This document shows positions 24,202 to 32,811 of a stretch of DNA of 49,814 nt, in pieces. The stretch covers positions 1 through 49,814 of the forward strand of contig CAVJLG010000014.1 in NCBI GenBank assembly GCA_963650135.1. The letters run 5' to 3'. Positions within the stretch are counted from its first letter, which is position 1; each line of letters opens with the position of its first letter. The notes under the pieces are model-generated. The model searched no databases. It had not been told where the DNA came from and worked only from the letters and a program-made list of their open reading frames with translations. Both the position numbers and the translations under genes were made by a program. This DNA is from HGM13006 sp963650135. GTDB lineage: Bacteria > Bacillota > Clostridia > Oscillospirales > Oscillospiraceae.

Positions 24202-25547
24202 AGCGGGTAATGATTGCGGCCATGGGCAGCGGCAGTGGGAAAACCGTGATGACCTGCGGCATGATGCGGGCATTTTCCCGGCGGGGGATGACCGTGGAGG
24301 GCTTTAAGTGCGGCCCGGATTATATTGACCCCATGTTCCACCAGCGGGTATTGGGGGTTCCAAGCCGGAATCTGGACCTCTTTTTACAGGGAAAAGACGG
24401 GGTTGCGCGGACGCTTGGAAAGCAGCGGGGGGAGTTGGCGATCCTGGAAGGGACTATGGGCTTTTACGATGGACTGGGCGGCACCACTGAGGCCAGCGCA
24501 TGGGAAGTGGCGAATACGCAGAATATCCCGGTGGTTCTGGTGGTACGTCCCGGGGGCAGCAGTATTACCCTGGCGGCGCAGATTCGCGGACTGATGGAAT
24601 TCCGCAGCCCCAGCCATATTGTGGGCCTCATACTTACGGACTGCAAGCCCATGCTGCAAACCCATCTGCGGCCCATCCTGGAGCGGGAAACGGGGCTTCG
24701 AGTATTGGGCTATCTTCCGCCCATGGAGGAAGCGCGCATTCCATCTCGGCACTTGGGCCTGGTGACAGCGGCGGAAATTGCGCATCTTTCAGCACGGTTT
24801 GACGCCATTGCGGCGGAGCTGGAGCGGCATGTGGATCTTCCCGGCCTTGTGGAGCTGGCAGCGGAAGCGGAACAGCCTCCACTGCCGGAGACGCCAAAAC
24901 CGCCGACGTGCTGCCGGATTGCCGTTGCCATGGACGCGGCGTTCTCCTTTTATTATCAGGATAATCTGGATGCGCTGGAGGCTGCCGGTGCGGAATTATG
25001 CCGGTTCAGCCCATTGTATGACCAGACGCTGCCGGAAGCAGACGGACTGTATTTGGGCGGCGGCTACCCGGAATTGCACCTTCAGGCGTTGTCGCAAAAT
25101 GAGACAATGCGGGCATGCATTCGCTGCGCGATGGAAGACGGCATGCCCACGGTGGCAGAGTGCGGGGGATTCCTCTATCTCCAGCAGTCCCTCCGGGATG
25201 AACGGGGAACGCAGTGGCCGATGGTAGGGGCCCTGCCCGGAAGCGGCTATGGAACGGATCGACTCCAACGGTTTGGATATCTGACGCTTACGGGGGATAC
25301 AGATTCGCTGCTATTACGGGCCGGAGAAGCTGCCCCGGCCCATGAGTTCCACTATTGGGATTGTACGGACTGCGGCGCGGATTTTGCGGCGGAAAAAGCA
25401 AACGGAAGGGCCTGGCGCTGCGGATTTGCGGGGAAAAACCTCTATGCGGCGTTCCCGCATTTCCATTGGGGCGGAGAAATCCCAATGGCAGCGCGGTTTG
25501 TTCAGGCGGCAGCGGCATATCGGGAGGCGAAACAGCGTGGAACTTGA
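24198..25547 (+). CDS. cbiA: Cobyrinate a,c-diamide synthase
   Basis: A 449-residue ATP- and glutamine-dependent amidase that amidates the a and c side chains. Residues 1-~190 form the dethiobiotin-synthetase-like ATPase domain (AAMGSGSGKTVMTCG P-loop; FKCGPDYIDPMFH). The C-terminal ~200 residues are the class I glutaminase domain with the nucleophile in AECGGFLYLQ and the family motif LYLGGGYPELH. Start at 24198 overlaps cbiET by ATGA; overlaps cobT by 11 bases. Confidence 0.95.
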   Translation: MKRVMIAAMGSGSGKTVMTCGMMRAFSRRGMTVEGFKCGPDYIDPMFHQRVLGVPSRNLDLFLQGKDGVARTLGKQRGELAILEGTMGFYDGLGGTTEASAWEVANTQNIPVVLVVRPGGSSITLAAQIRGLMEFRSPSHIVGLILTDCKPMLQTHLRPILERETGLRVLGYLPPMEEARIPSRHLGLVTAAEIAHLSARFDAIAAELERHVDLPGLVELAAEAEQPPLPETPKPPTCCRIAVAMDAAFSFYYQDNLDALEAAGAELCRFSPLYDQTLPEADGLYLGGGYPELHLQALSQNETMRACIRCAMEDGMPTVAECGGFLYLQQSLRDERGTQWPMVGALPGSGYGTDRLQRFGYLTLTGDTDSLLLRAGEAAPAHEFHYWDCTDCGADFAAEKANGRAWRCGFAGKNLYAAFPHFHWGGEIPMAARFVQAAAAYREAKQRGT

Positions 25548-26589
25548 CGAAACGATTGCCGGAATCTCCAGGGTTCCGGCACAGCGGTTGCAGGCGGCAT
25601 GCCAACATTGGAATACGCTGGCAAAACCCCTGGGCAGCCTTGGGGTGCTGGAGGAGCATATTTCAAAGATTGCAGCCCTTACCGGAAAACGGGCGGTCAG
25701 CCTGGGGCGGCGGACGCTTCTGGTGTTTTGCAGCGACAACGGCGTGGTGGCCCAGGGGGTCAGCCAGTCGGATGCCACAGTGACCACGGCGGTGGCGGCG
25801 GCATTGGGCCGGGGAGACAGTACGGTGAATTATATGGCGAAGACTGCAAACTGCACCGTTCTGCCCGTTGATGTTGGCATGCTGGAGGCCACGCCAATCG
25901 GTGTTTTGCCGCGAAAGCTCCAGCCAGGCACGGGGGACATTACCCTGGGCCCGGCGATGTCCAGAGGTGTCTGCCTTAGGGCGATTGAGACAGGCATTCA
26001 ACTGGCGGAGGAACAGGTGCAAAATGGAACGGATATTCTGCTGCTGGGAGAGATGGGCATTGGAAACACTACAACCTCTGCGGCAGTGGCAAGCGTCCTG
26101 CTGCATCGCAGCCCGGAAACGCTCACTGGCCGGGGCGCAGGCCTGTCCGACGACGGCTTGCAGCGGAAAATCCATGCAATTGAGCAGGCAATCAGCGTCA
26201 ATCGGCCCAACCCGGAGGACCCCGTTGATGTGCTCAGCAAGGTAGGGGGACTGGATTTGGCAGCGCTGTGCGGCGTGTGCTTGGGCGGGGCCAAATACCA
26301 TGTGCCGGTGCTGCTGGACGGAGTGATTACCAATACGGCGGCGCTCTGTGCGGTGCAGCTTTGTCCGGCGGTGCAGGATGCGCTGCTTGCTTCCCATGTG
26401 TCCCAGGAACCGGCGGCAAAGCTGCTGCTGGAGGCATTAAATTTACAGCCCTGTATTTCTGCGGGGCTGCATTTGGGGGAGGGCAGCGGCGCGATATTGG
26501 CCCTGCCGCTGCTGGATCAGGCCCTGGCGGTTTATCATAGCGGGCATACCTTTGACGCGCTGGGCATCGATGCCTATACGGCAAAGTAA
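25537..26589 (+). CDS. cobT: Nicotinate-nucleotide:dimethylbenzimidazole phosphoribosyltransferase
   Basis: A 350-residue enzyme that activates the lower ligand base to its alpha-ribotide phosphate. Seen: PLGSLGVLEE near residue 32, FCSDNGVVAQGVSQ near 63, the GEMGIGNTTTSAAV segment near 172 and the catalytic glutamate in HLGEGSGAI near 315. A GTG start at 25537 is chosen: GGGAGG lies nine bases upstream and the length matches the family. No DMB synthesis genes are in the window, so the base is made elsewhere or taken up. Confidence 0.94.
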   Translation: MELDETIAGISRVPAQRLQAACQHWNTLAKPLGSLGVLEEHISKIAALTGKRAVSLGRRTLLVFCSDNGVVAQGVSQSDATVTTAVAAALGRGDSTVNYMAKTANCTVLPVDVGMLEATPIGVLPRKLQPGTGDITLGPAMSRGVCLRAIETGIQLAEEQVQNGTDILLLGEMGIGNTTTSAAVASVLLHRSPETLTGRGAGLSDDGLQRKIHAIEQAISVNRPNPEDPVDVLSKVGGLDLAALCGVCLGGAKYHVPVLLDGVITNTAALCAVQLCPAVQDALLASHVSQEPAAKLLLEALNLQPCISAGLHLGEGSGAILALPLLDQALAVYHSGHTFDALGIDAYTAK

Positions 26590-26600
26590 AGGAGAGAACC

Positions 26601-27113
26601 ATGTTTACATTCATCATCGGCGGCAGCGCCAGCGGAAAAAGCGAATATGCCGAGCAGCAGGTACTGTTGCTTCCGGGGCAGCGGGTCTATCTTGCCACAC
26701 TGGAGCCCTGGGACGATGAGTGCCGCAGACGCATTCGGAAGCATCAAAATGCCCGGGCACAGCGTGGATTTATGACCCTGGAGTGCTACCATGCCCTGGA
26801 CCGGCTGACAGTGCCAGACCATTCCAACGTACTGCTGGATGGCCTGGGAAATCTGGTGGCAGGTGAGCTCTATCGCTCGGACGGCCGGGGAACTGCGGCA
26901 ATCCTTGCGGGGGTCGAGCATCTGCTGGGCCAATGCGAACACCTGACCATCGTAGCCGACGAGGTGTTCTCCGGCGGCAAGGACTATGAAGGCGATACGC
27001 TGCGCTATCTCCGGGAGATGGGAGCGCTTCACTGTGATCTGGCCCGGCGGGCAAATCGGGTGGTGGAAGTGGTCTGCGGGGTGCCCAATGTGTTAAAGGA
27101 GGCGGAAACATGA
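26601..27113 (+). CDS. cobU: Adenosylcobinamide kinase / guanylyltransferase, CobU
   Basis: A 170-residue CobU-family protein that phosphorylates adenosylcobinamide and transfers GMP. The P-loop GGSASGKSEYAE is intact, as is the histidine in RKHQNAR where GMP attaches in this family. The segment that normally reads G-x-GIVP near residue 130 is instead FSGGKDYEG, so the C-terminal half is divergent. A second, shorter CobU-like gene follows cobS and keeps that motif. ATGA overlap with cobS; AAAGGAGAG before the ATG. Confidence 0.88.
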   Translation: MFTFIIGGSASGKSEYAEQQVLLLPGQRVYLATLEPWDDECRRRIRKHQNARAQRGFMTLECYHALDRLTVPDHSNVLLDGLGNLVAGELYRSDGRGTAAILAGVEHLLGQCEHLTIVADEVFSGGKDYEGDTLRYLREMGALHCDLARRANRVVEVVCGVPNVLKEAET

Positions 27114-27877
27114 CGCTGTTTGAAACCGTTGCCGTGGCATTTTCCATGTTCTCGGCAATTCCAATGCCGCAATTTATGTGGAACGAGAAGAATATGCGCT
27201 ATGCCCTGTGTGCGTTTCCGCTGATTGGGGCGGTAATTGGGGGCATTTGCTGGGGCGCATGGAGTCTGTGCGGTCTGCTGGGACTGCCGAGCCTGCTGCG
27301 CGGAGCCATTATGACGCTGATTCCGGTGCTGGTGACCGGGGGCATTCATCTGGACGGCTACAGCGATACCTGTGATGCGCTGGCCAGCCATGCATCCCCG
27401 GAGAAGAAGCAGGAAATTCTGAAGGACCCCCATGTGGGCTCCTTTGCGGTGATTCGAATTTGCTGTTATTTTGCCATCACCCTGGCCCTGTGGACCGCCC
27501 TGAAGACATTTCCCTGGGCGGCGGTACTGCTGAGCTTTTGCATGAGCCGTACTCTGTCGGGCTTGGCGGTGGCGTCGTTCCCGCTGGCGAAGAATACGGG
27601 GCTGGCCCATACCTTTGCCCAGGCGGCGGATAAAAAGCGGGTGCGGACGGTTTTAATTGGCCTGGATGTGCTGCTGTGCCTGGGCATGTGCCTGTGCGGC
27701 GCTGTGGGAATTTTAATGGCACTGGCAGCCCATGGGGTGTTCGGCTATTATTACAAAATGAGCCAAAAGCAGTTTGGGGGTCTGTCCGGCGATTTGGCGG
27801 GTTGGTTTCTCCAGACGGCGGAGCTTTGGATGCTGCTGGTGATGGTGATTTTACCATATGCGGAGGTGCTGATATGA
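27110..27877 (+). CDS. cobS: Adenosylcobinamide-GDP ribazoletransferase (cobalamin synthase)
   Basis: A 255-residue inner-membrane enzyme with five to six hydrophobic segments that joins the nucleotide loop to adenosylcobinamide-GDP. The family motif GGIHLDGYSDTCDAL near residue 80 (acidic, metal-binding) is clear, followed by GSFAVIR near 110. The YYYKMSQKQFGGLSGD segment near 215 is also typical. ATGA overlaps on both sides. Confidence 0.94.
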   Translation: MTLFETVAVAFSMFSAIPMPQFMWNEKNMRYALCAFPLIGAVIGGICWGAWSLCGLLGLPSLLRGAIMTLIPVLVTGGIHLDGYSDTCDALASHASPEKKQEILKDPHVGSFAVIRICCYFAITLALWTALKTFPWAAVLLSFCMSRTLSGLAVASFPLAKNTGLAHTFAQAADKKRVRTVLIGLDVLLCLGMCLCGAVGILMALAAHGVFGYYYKMSQKQFGGLSGDLAGWFLQTAELWMLLVMVILPYAEVLI

Positions 27878-28209
27878 TTTTTGTAACGGGCCCGCTGTTT
27901 GCGGGAAAAGAGAAGGCAATCTGTAAGTGCCTGGGTTGGAGCCAGGCGGATTTTCAGCAGAGTGGCGTTCGGGATGTACAGGAATTGGCGGCCCAATCCG
28001 AAGATATTACGGCGCTGGCGGAGAAATTATCGCAAAAAGCGGTGGTCATTGCCACAGAGCTGGGCGGCGGCGTGGTGCCCATGGATGCGGGACAGCGCCA
28101 TGACCGGGAGCAGGCCGGGCGGCTTGCCTGCTTGCTTGCAGAGCGGGCGGATACGGTGGTTCGGGTCTGCTGCGGCATTCCCCAGGTGTTGAAGGGGAAG
28201 CTGCCATGA
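27874..28209 (+). CDS. Short CobU-like protein
   Basis: A 111-residue protein resembling a CobU with its middle removed. It begins with a P-loop-like GPLFAGKEKA in which the final Ser/Thr is Glu, so nucleotide binding is uncertain. The C-terminal half matches CobU (ATELGGGVVPMDAGQ, then CCGIPQVLKG) and keeps the GGGVVP motif missing from cobU at 26601; the GMP-attachment histidine region is absent. It sits between cobS and cobC with ATGA overlaps. Possibly a partner subunit for the longer CobU, or a decaying copy kept by the operon. Confidence 0.7.
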   Translation: MIFVTGPLFAGKEKAICKCLGWSQADFQQSGVRDVQELAAQSEDITALAEKLSQKAVVIATELGGGVVPMDAGQRHDREQAGRLACLLAERADTVVRVCCGIPQVLKGKLP

Positions 28210-28802
28210 GACTGGAGCTGATTCGCCACGGAGAAACGGCGCTACAAAAAGAGCACCGCTATCAGGGAATCACCGATGCACCGCTGAGCCCCCAGGGACG
28301 AAAGAAGCTGCACCGGGGAGATGCTTTGCCGGAGCGCGTGGTGGTAACCCCCTTGCGAAGAACCCAGGAGACAGCGGAGATCCTGTTCCCTGGAGTACCG
28401 CAGCTGGTGATTCCGGGCTTGCAGGAGATGAACTTCGGCAGCTTTGAGGGGAAAAACTATCTGGAAATGGAGCATGACCCGGCATATCGGGCCTGGGTGG
28501 ACGGCATGTGCTTGGGGCGCTGCCCCGGAGGAGAGTCCAAGGGAGAATATGTTCGGCGGGTCGCGGCAGCGTTTGCGGCGCTGATGGACCGGGCACTGGC
28601 AGAGCGGTGGGAAGACTGCGTGATTGTGGCCCATGGCGGGACCCAAATGGCGCTGCTGGAGCAGTTTGCCACGGAGAAAAAGGACTATTACGCCTGGCAG
28701 CTGCTTTGCGGCCATGGCTATTGCCTGGATGTATCCCATTGGCAAAAAGATCGGACGCTTACGGTTCTGGGGCAGACGGATTACACGGAGGGAGAAACAT
28801 GA
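28206..28802 (+). CDS. cobC: Alpha-ribazole phosphatase, histidine phosphatase family
   Basis: A 198-residue histidine phosphatase with the phosphohistidine motif LIRHGETALQ at the N-terminus, the YQGITDAPLSPQG loop, ELQEMNFG-type segment (LQEMNFGSFEGKNY) near residue 75 and the second histidine in VIVAHGGTQMALL near 140. It removes phosphate from alpha-ribazole phosphate or from cobalamin phosphate in loop assembly. The operon position supports this over a general phosphoglycerate mutase. Confidence 0.92.
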   Translation: MRLELIRHGETALQKEHRYQGITDAPLSPQGRKKLHRGDALPERVVVTPLRRTQETAEILFPGVPQLVIPGLQEMNFGSFEGKNYLEMEHDPAYRAWVDGMCLGRCPGGESKGEYVRRVAAAFAALMDRALAERWEDCVIVAHGGTQMALLEQFATEKKDYYAWQLLCGHGYCLDVSHWQKDRTLTVLGQTDYTEGET

Positions 28803-29764
28803 AAATCGTATACGGTGCAATTCTGAGCTTCCTGCTGGATCTTTTGCTGGGCGATCCCACCTGGATGCCCCATCCCGTGGTGTTTATGGGGAAATGCATC
28901 ACCCGGCTGGAGAAGTTCCTCCGGAAGACGCTGCCGAACACCGAAACAGGCCTTTTGTGGGGCGGTAGGATTTTGGCCTTTTGCCTGCCGGTGGGAACCT
29001 TGCTTGTTTCCGGCGGCGCAATCTGGCTGCTGGGGAAAGTGCATCCGGTGCTGGGCTTTTTGCTGGGGGTGTTCTGGGGCTGGCAGGCTCTGGCTATGCG
29101 GGACCTCAAAAAGGAGAGCAAGAACGTCTATCAAAAGCTTACCGGCGACACCATTGAAAATGCGCGGCTGGCAGTTTCAAGAATTGTGGGCCGGGATACA
29201 CAGAACCTCAGCGTAGAAGGGGTTACAAAGGCGGCAGTGGAGACAGTGGCGGAGAACTTTTCCGACGGCGTGGTGGCCCCGATGGTATACCTGCTGCTGG
29301 GCGGCGCACCTTTGGCCCTGTTTTATAAGGCCATCAACACCATGGACAGCATGGTGGGCTATAAAAACGAGAAATATCTCTATTTTGGGCGGGCAGCGGC
29401 GAAGCTGGACGACGCGGCGAATTATCTTCCGGCGCGGCTTTCGGCACTGCTGCTGATTGCAGCATCGTTTTTCTGCCGGGAGAACGTGAAAAACGCCTGG
29501 AAAATCTGGCGGCGGGATCGGCGGAATCATGCCAGCCCCAACTCCGCGCAGACGGAGGCGGTGATGGCGGGAGCGCTGATGGTGCAGCTGGCGGGACCGG
29601 CCTGGTATTTTGGCGAATACTATGACAAGCCCACCATCGGCAATCCAATCCGCCCGGTGGAGCCTGGGGATATTCTCCGGGCCAATCGAATGCTCTATTG
29701 GGGCGGATTTTTGAGCCTGATTCTGCTCTGCGGCGTTCGGGCACTGATTTGCAGCTTATTATGA
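28799..29764 (+). CDS. cbiB: Adenosylcobinamide-phosphate synthase, CbiB
   Basis: A 321-residue inner-membrane protein that attaches aminopropanol (phosphate) to adenosylcobyric acid. Family marks: LLLDLLLGDPTWMPHPVVFMG at the N-terminus (shown in part), the VGRDTQNLS segment near residue 130, ETVAENFSDGVVAP near 150 and NHASPNSAQTEA near 245. The ATG at 28799 overlaps cobC by four bases. Confidence 0.94.
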   Translation: MKIVYGAILSFLLDLLLGDPTWMPHPVVFMGKCITRLEKFLRKTLPNTETGLLWGGRILAFCLPVGTLLVSGGAIWLLGKVHPVLGFLLGVFWGWQALAMRDLKKESKNVYQKLTGDTIENARLAVSRIVGRDTQNLSVEGVTKAAVETVAENFSDGVVAPMVYLLLGGAPLALFYKAINTMDSMVGYKNEKYLYFGRAAAKLDDAANYLPARLSALLLIAASFFCRENVKNAWKIWRRDRRNHASPNSAQTEAVMAGALMVQLAGPAWYFGEYYDKPTIGNPIRPVEPGDILRANRMLYWGGFLSLILLCGVRALICSLL

Positions 29765-29778
29765 CGGGAGGAAACGCA

Positions 29779-30834
29779 ATGGAATGGGGCCACGGCGGCG
29801 ATGTAACGGGCTATGCCCTGGAATACGGGAAAAAGCCCCTGGATTTTTCGGCAAATGTCAGCCCGTTTGGCATGCCGGAGGGGGTAAAACAGGCAGTAAC
29901 GGAATCCCTGAAATGGGGGGCGGAATATCCGGACCCCATGTGCCGGCAGCTTCGGGGGGCATTGGGGGCGCATTTGGGCCGCCCGGCAGACTGGATTCTC
30001 TGCGGAAATGGTGCGTCGGATTTGCTGTTTCGGCTGACCATGGCGGTAAGGCCCCGAAGAGCGCTGCTGACTGCCCCTGCATTTTCGGAATATGAGGGGG
30101 CGCTGCGGCTGCACCAATGCCAAATTAACCGATTCCCGCTCCGGGTGGAAAATGGATTTTGCCTGACGGAAGCATTTTTGGACTGGATTACGCCGGAAAC
30201 CGATCTTATCTTCCTGTGCCAGCCCAATAATCCCACCGGCAGAACCACAAAGCGGGCGCTGCTGCTGCAAATTCTGGACCGATGCCGGGAAACGGGAACG
30301 CTGCTTGCTCTGGACGAATGTTTTTTGGATTTTGTGGATCAGCCGGAAGCGCTGACTATGCAGGGCGTTTTAGCGGGGAATTCGCTGGTGATTTTTCGTG
30401 CCTTTACAAAGTTTTACGGTATGGCGGGGCTGCGGCTGGGCTATTGCCTCTGCGCGGACGGGGCGCTTTTGGAGAAAATGCGCCAATCGGGGCCGCCCTG
30501 GGCAGTATCCTCCGTGGCCCAGGCGGCGGGCGTTGCAGCGCTGAAGGAAAGGCCGTATGGAGCAAGACTGCGCCACCTGATTTCGGAGCAGCGTCCACTG
30601 CTGATGCAGGGCCTGGAGAAGTGCGGCTGCCAAGTAATACCCGGGGAGGCCAATTATCTGCTGTTTTACTACCCGGATGCGCAGTTAGGGGAGAAAATGA
30701 GGAAAAACGGTGTAATGATTCGGGATTGTAGCAATTACCATGGCCTGGCGGCGGGCTGGTACCGGGTGGCGGTCCGGACGGAAGCGGAAAATCGGCAGCT
30801 GCTTGCCGCACTGAGAGAGGTGACCGGAAAATGA
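29779..30834 (+). CDS. cobD: L-threonine-O-3-phosphate decarboxylase
   Basis: A 351-residue PLP enzyme of aminotransferase fold I that makes aminopropanol phosphate for the nucleotide loop. Seen: HGGDVTGYALEYGKKPLDFSAN-type N-terminus, CQPNNPTGR near residue 150 and the PLP lysine in FTKFYGMAGLRLGY (Lys211). Two starts are possible: ATG 29761, overlapping the cbiB stop, and ATG 29779, which has GGGAGG seven bases upstream and is preferred. ATGA overlap with cbiP. Confidence 0.92.
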   Translation: MEWGHGGDVTGYALEYGKKPLDFSANVSPFGMPEGVKQAVTESLKWGAEYPDPMCRQLRGALGAHLGRPADWILCGNGASDLLFRLTMAVRPRRALLTAPAFSEYEGALRLHQCQINRFPLRVENGFCLTEAFLDWITPETDLIFLCQPNNPTGRTTKRALLLQILDRCRETGTLLALDECFLDFVDQPEALTMQGVLAGNSLVIFRAFTKFYGMAGLRLGYCLCADGALLEKMRQSGPPWAVSSVAQAAGVAALKERPYGARLRHLISEQRPLLMQGLEKCGCQVIPGEANYLLFYYPDAQLGEKMRKNGVMIRDCSNYHGLAAGWYRVAVRTEAENRQLLAALREVTGK

Positions 30835-32306
30835 AACGGAATATCATGATTCAAGGCACCATGTCCGGTGCGGGAAAAAGCCTGCTGGTGACGGCGCTGT
30901 GCCGCATCTTTTTACAGGACGGCTGGACGGTGGCGCCCTTTAAAAGCCAGAACATGGCCCTGAACAGCTTTGTCACCGCCGACGGCAAGGAGATGGGACG
31001 GGCCCAGGTGCTCCAGGCCCAGGCGGCGGGCAAGGCCCCGGATGTGCGCATGAACCCCATCCTGCTCAAGCCCTCCAGCGATGTGGGCAGTCAGGTGATT
31101 GTAAACGGCGAGGTCCGGGGGGATTATCGGGCCCGTGACTATTTTAAGATGAAGCGGCAGCTGATTCCGGATATTATGGAGGCCTACAACAGCTTGGCGG
31201 CGGAAAACGACATCATTGTCATTGAGGGAGCGGGCAGCCCTGCGGAGATCAACCTGAAGGCCGACGATATCGTCAATATGGGACTGGCAAAGCTGGTGGA
31301 TGCGCCGGTGCTGCTGGTGGGGGATATTGATCCCGGCGGCGTATTTGCCCAGCTCTATGGCACGGTGGCGCTGCTGGAGGCCGACGAGCGGAAGCGGATT
31401 GCAGGAACGATCATCAATAAGTTTCGGGGCGATGTTTCGCTGCTCCAGCCGGGCCTTACTATGCTGGAAGAGCTGACCGGCGTTCCGGTGCTGGGGGTGG
31501 TGCCCTATACCCGGGTGGTGCTGGACGATGAGGATTCCCAGGCGCCCAGCCTGCAAAAAACGACCGGAACGGGGCGCATTGACATTGCGGTGATTCGTCT
31601 GCCCCATATCTCTAATTTTACGGATTTTGCGCCGCTGGAGCTGCATCCGGATCTGGGCGTTCGCTATGTGGCCCGAGAAAAGGACCTGGGCAGCCCGGAT
31701 TTGGTGATTCTCCCCGGCAGCAAAAACACCATGGGCGACCTGATCTGGCTGCGGGAAAACGGACTGGAGACGACCATCAAGCGGCTGCATGGCGCGGGAA
31801 TGCCGGTGCTGGGCATTTGCGGCGGCTATCAGATGCTGGGAGAGCGGCTCAGCGATCCGGATGGGGTGGAGCACGGCGGCACCATGAACGGCATGGGCCT
31901 ATTGCCAATTGAAACGGTGTTCTCACCGGAGAAAATCAGAACCCAGACCGAGGCAACGGTCTGCGCATTTGCAGATGCCGCCGTTCAGGGCTATCAAATT
32001 CACATGGGGCGGACGGATACAGGTGACTTGCCGACGTTTTGCCGCTTGACGGATGGAACCGCAGACGGCGCGGTAAAGGACGGGGTGTTTGGCACTTATC
32101 TCCACGGGCTGTTTGATTCCGGCGCGCTGACCACGGCGCTGGCAGATTGGCTGTTGGCACGAAAGGGACTGCAAGCGTCGGAGGTAACCCTGGAAAGTCA
32201 TCAGAATTATCAGGAAACGCAAATCGACATTCTGGCGGATGCTGTGCGGCAAAGCCTGGATATGGACGCGATTTATAGGATTATGGAGGAATACCGGCAT
32301 GAATAA
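30831..32306 (+). CDS. cbiP: Adenosylcobyric acid synthase
   Basis: A 491-residue glutamine-dependent amidotransferase that adds the b, d, e and g amides. N-terminal ATPase domain (IQGTMSGAGKSLLVTALC P-loop; FKSQNMALNSF) and a class I glutaminase domain with the nucleophile in LGICGGYQMLGE near residue 330 and the histidine in GTYLHGLFDS near 425. Usual length. Overlaps cobA by 8 bases. Confidence 0.95.
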   Translation: MKRNIMIQGTMSGAGKSLLVTALCRIFLQDGWTVAPFKSQNMALNSFVTADGKEMGRAQVLQAQAAGKAPDVRMNPILLKPSSDVGSQVIVNGEVRGDYRARDYFKMKRQLIPDIMEAYNSLAAENDIIVIEGAGSPAEINLKADDIVNMGLAKLVDAPVLLVGDIDPGGVFAQLYGTVALLEADERKRIAGTIINKFRGDVSLLQPGLTMLEELTGVPVLGVVPYTRVVLDDEDSQAPSLQKTTGTGRIDIAVIRLPHISNFTDFAPLELHPDLGVRYVAREKDLGSPDLVILPGSKNTMGDLIWLRENGLETTIKRLHGAGMPVLGICGGYQMLGERLSDPDGVEHGGTMNGMGLLPIETVFSPEKIRTQTEATVCAFADAAVQGYQIHMGRTDTGDLPTFCRLTDGTADGAVKDGVFGTYLHGLFDSGALTTALADWLLARKGLQASEVTLESHQNYQETQIDILADAVRQSLDMDAIYRIMEEYRHE

Positions 32307-32811
32307 GGGCCTGATGCATCTTTACTATGGGACGGGTAAGGGAAAAACCACTGCGGCCATGGGACTTGCGCTCCGGGCGCTTGGACAGGGCATGCAGGTG
32401 GTGGTGGTCCAGTTCCTGAAAACCGGAACCAGCGGAGAGCTGGAGCCCTTGAGACGGCTGGGCGCTGCGGTGTTTTCCGGACAGCCCGGGGCGAAGTTTA
32501 CGTTCCAAATGAACGCGGAAGAAAAGGCCCAGGCAGCCAAGGAAAATAACGCGCGCTTGTTGGAAGCACTGAACTGCCCCTGTGATCTGTTGCTTTTAGA
32601 TGAAATCTGTGCGGCGCGCCAGGCGGGAATGCTGGACGAGGCGCTGGCGAAACGGGCGGTATTAGAGCGGCCAAAGCACCGGGAAGTGGTGCTCACCGGA
32701 CGGACGCCGGAGCCGTGGATGCTGGATGCGGCGGACTATATCACCGAGATGCAGGCCCAGCGGCACCCCTATGCCCAGGGAATTCCGGCCAGAAAGGGGA
32801 TCGAGTTCTGA
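32299..32811 (+). CDS. cobA: Cob(I)alamin adenosyltransferase, CobA/BtuR type
   Basis: A 170-residue enzyme that transfers the adenosyl group from ATP to cob(I)alamin or cobyrinate diamide. The P-loop GTGKGKTTAAMGLALRA near residue 11 and VVQFLKTG near 37 identify the CobA/CobO/BtuR family; LLLLDEICAA near 97 is also typical. Start at 32299 lies within the last codons of cbiP. Its stop overlaps the cbiC start (TGATG). Confidence 0.94.
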   Translation: MNKGLMHLYYGTGKGKTTAAMGLALRALGQGMQVVVVQFLKTGTSGELEPLRRLGAAVFSGQPGAKFTFQMNAEEKAQAAKENNARLLEALNCPCDLLLLDEICAARQAGMLDEALAKRAVLERPKHREVVLTGRTPEPWMLDAADYITEMQAQRHPYAQGIPARKGIEF

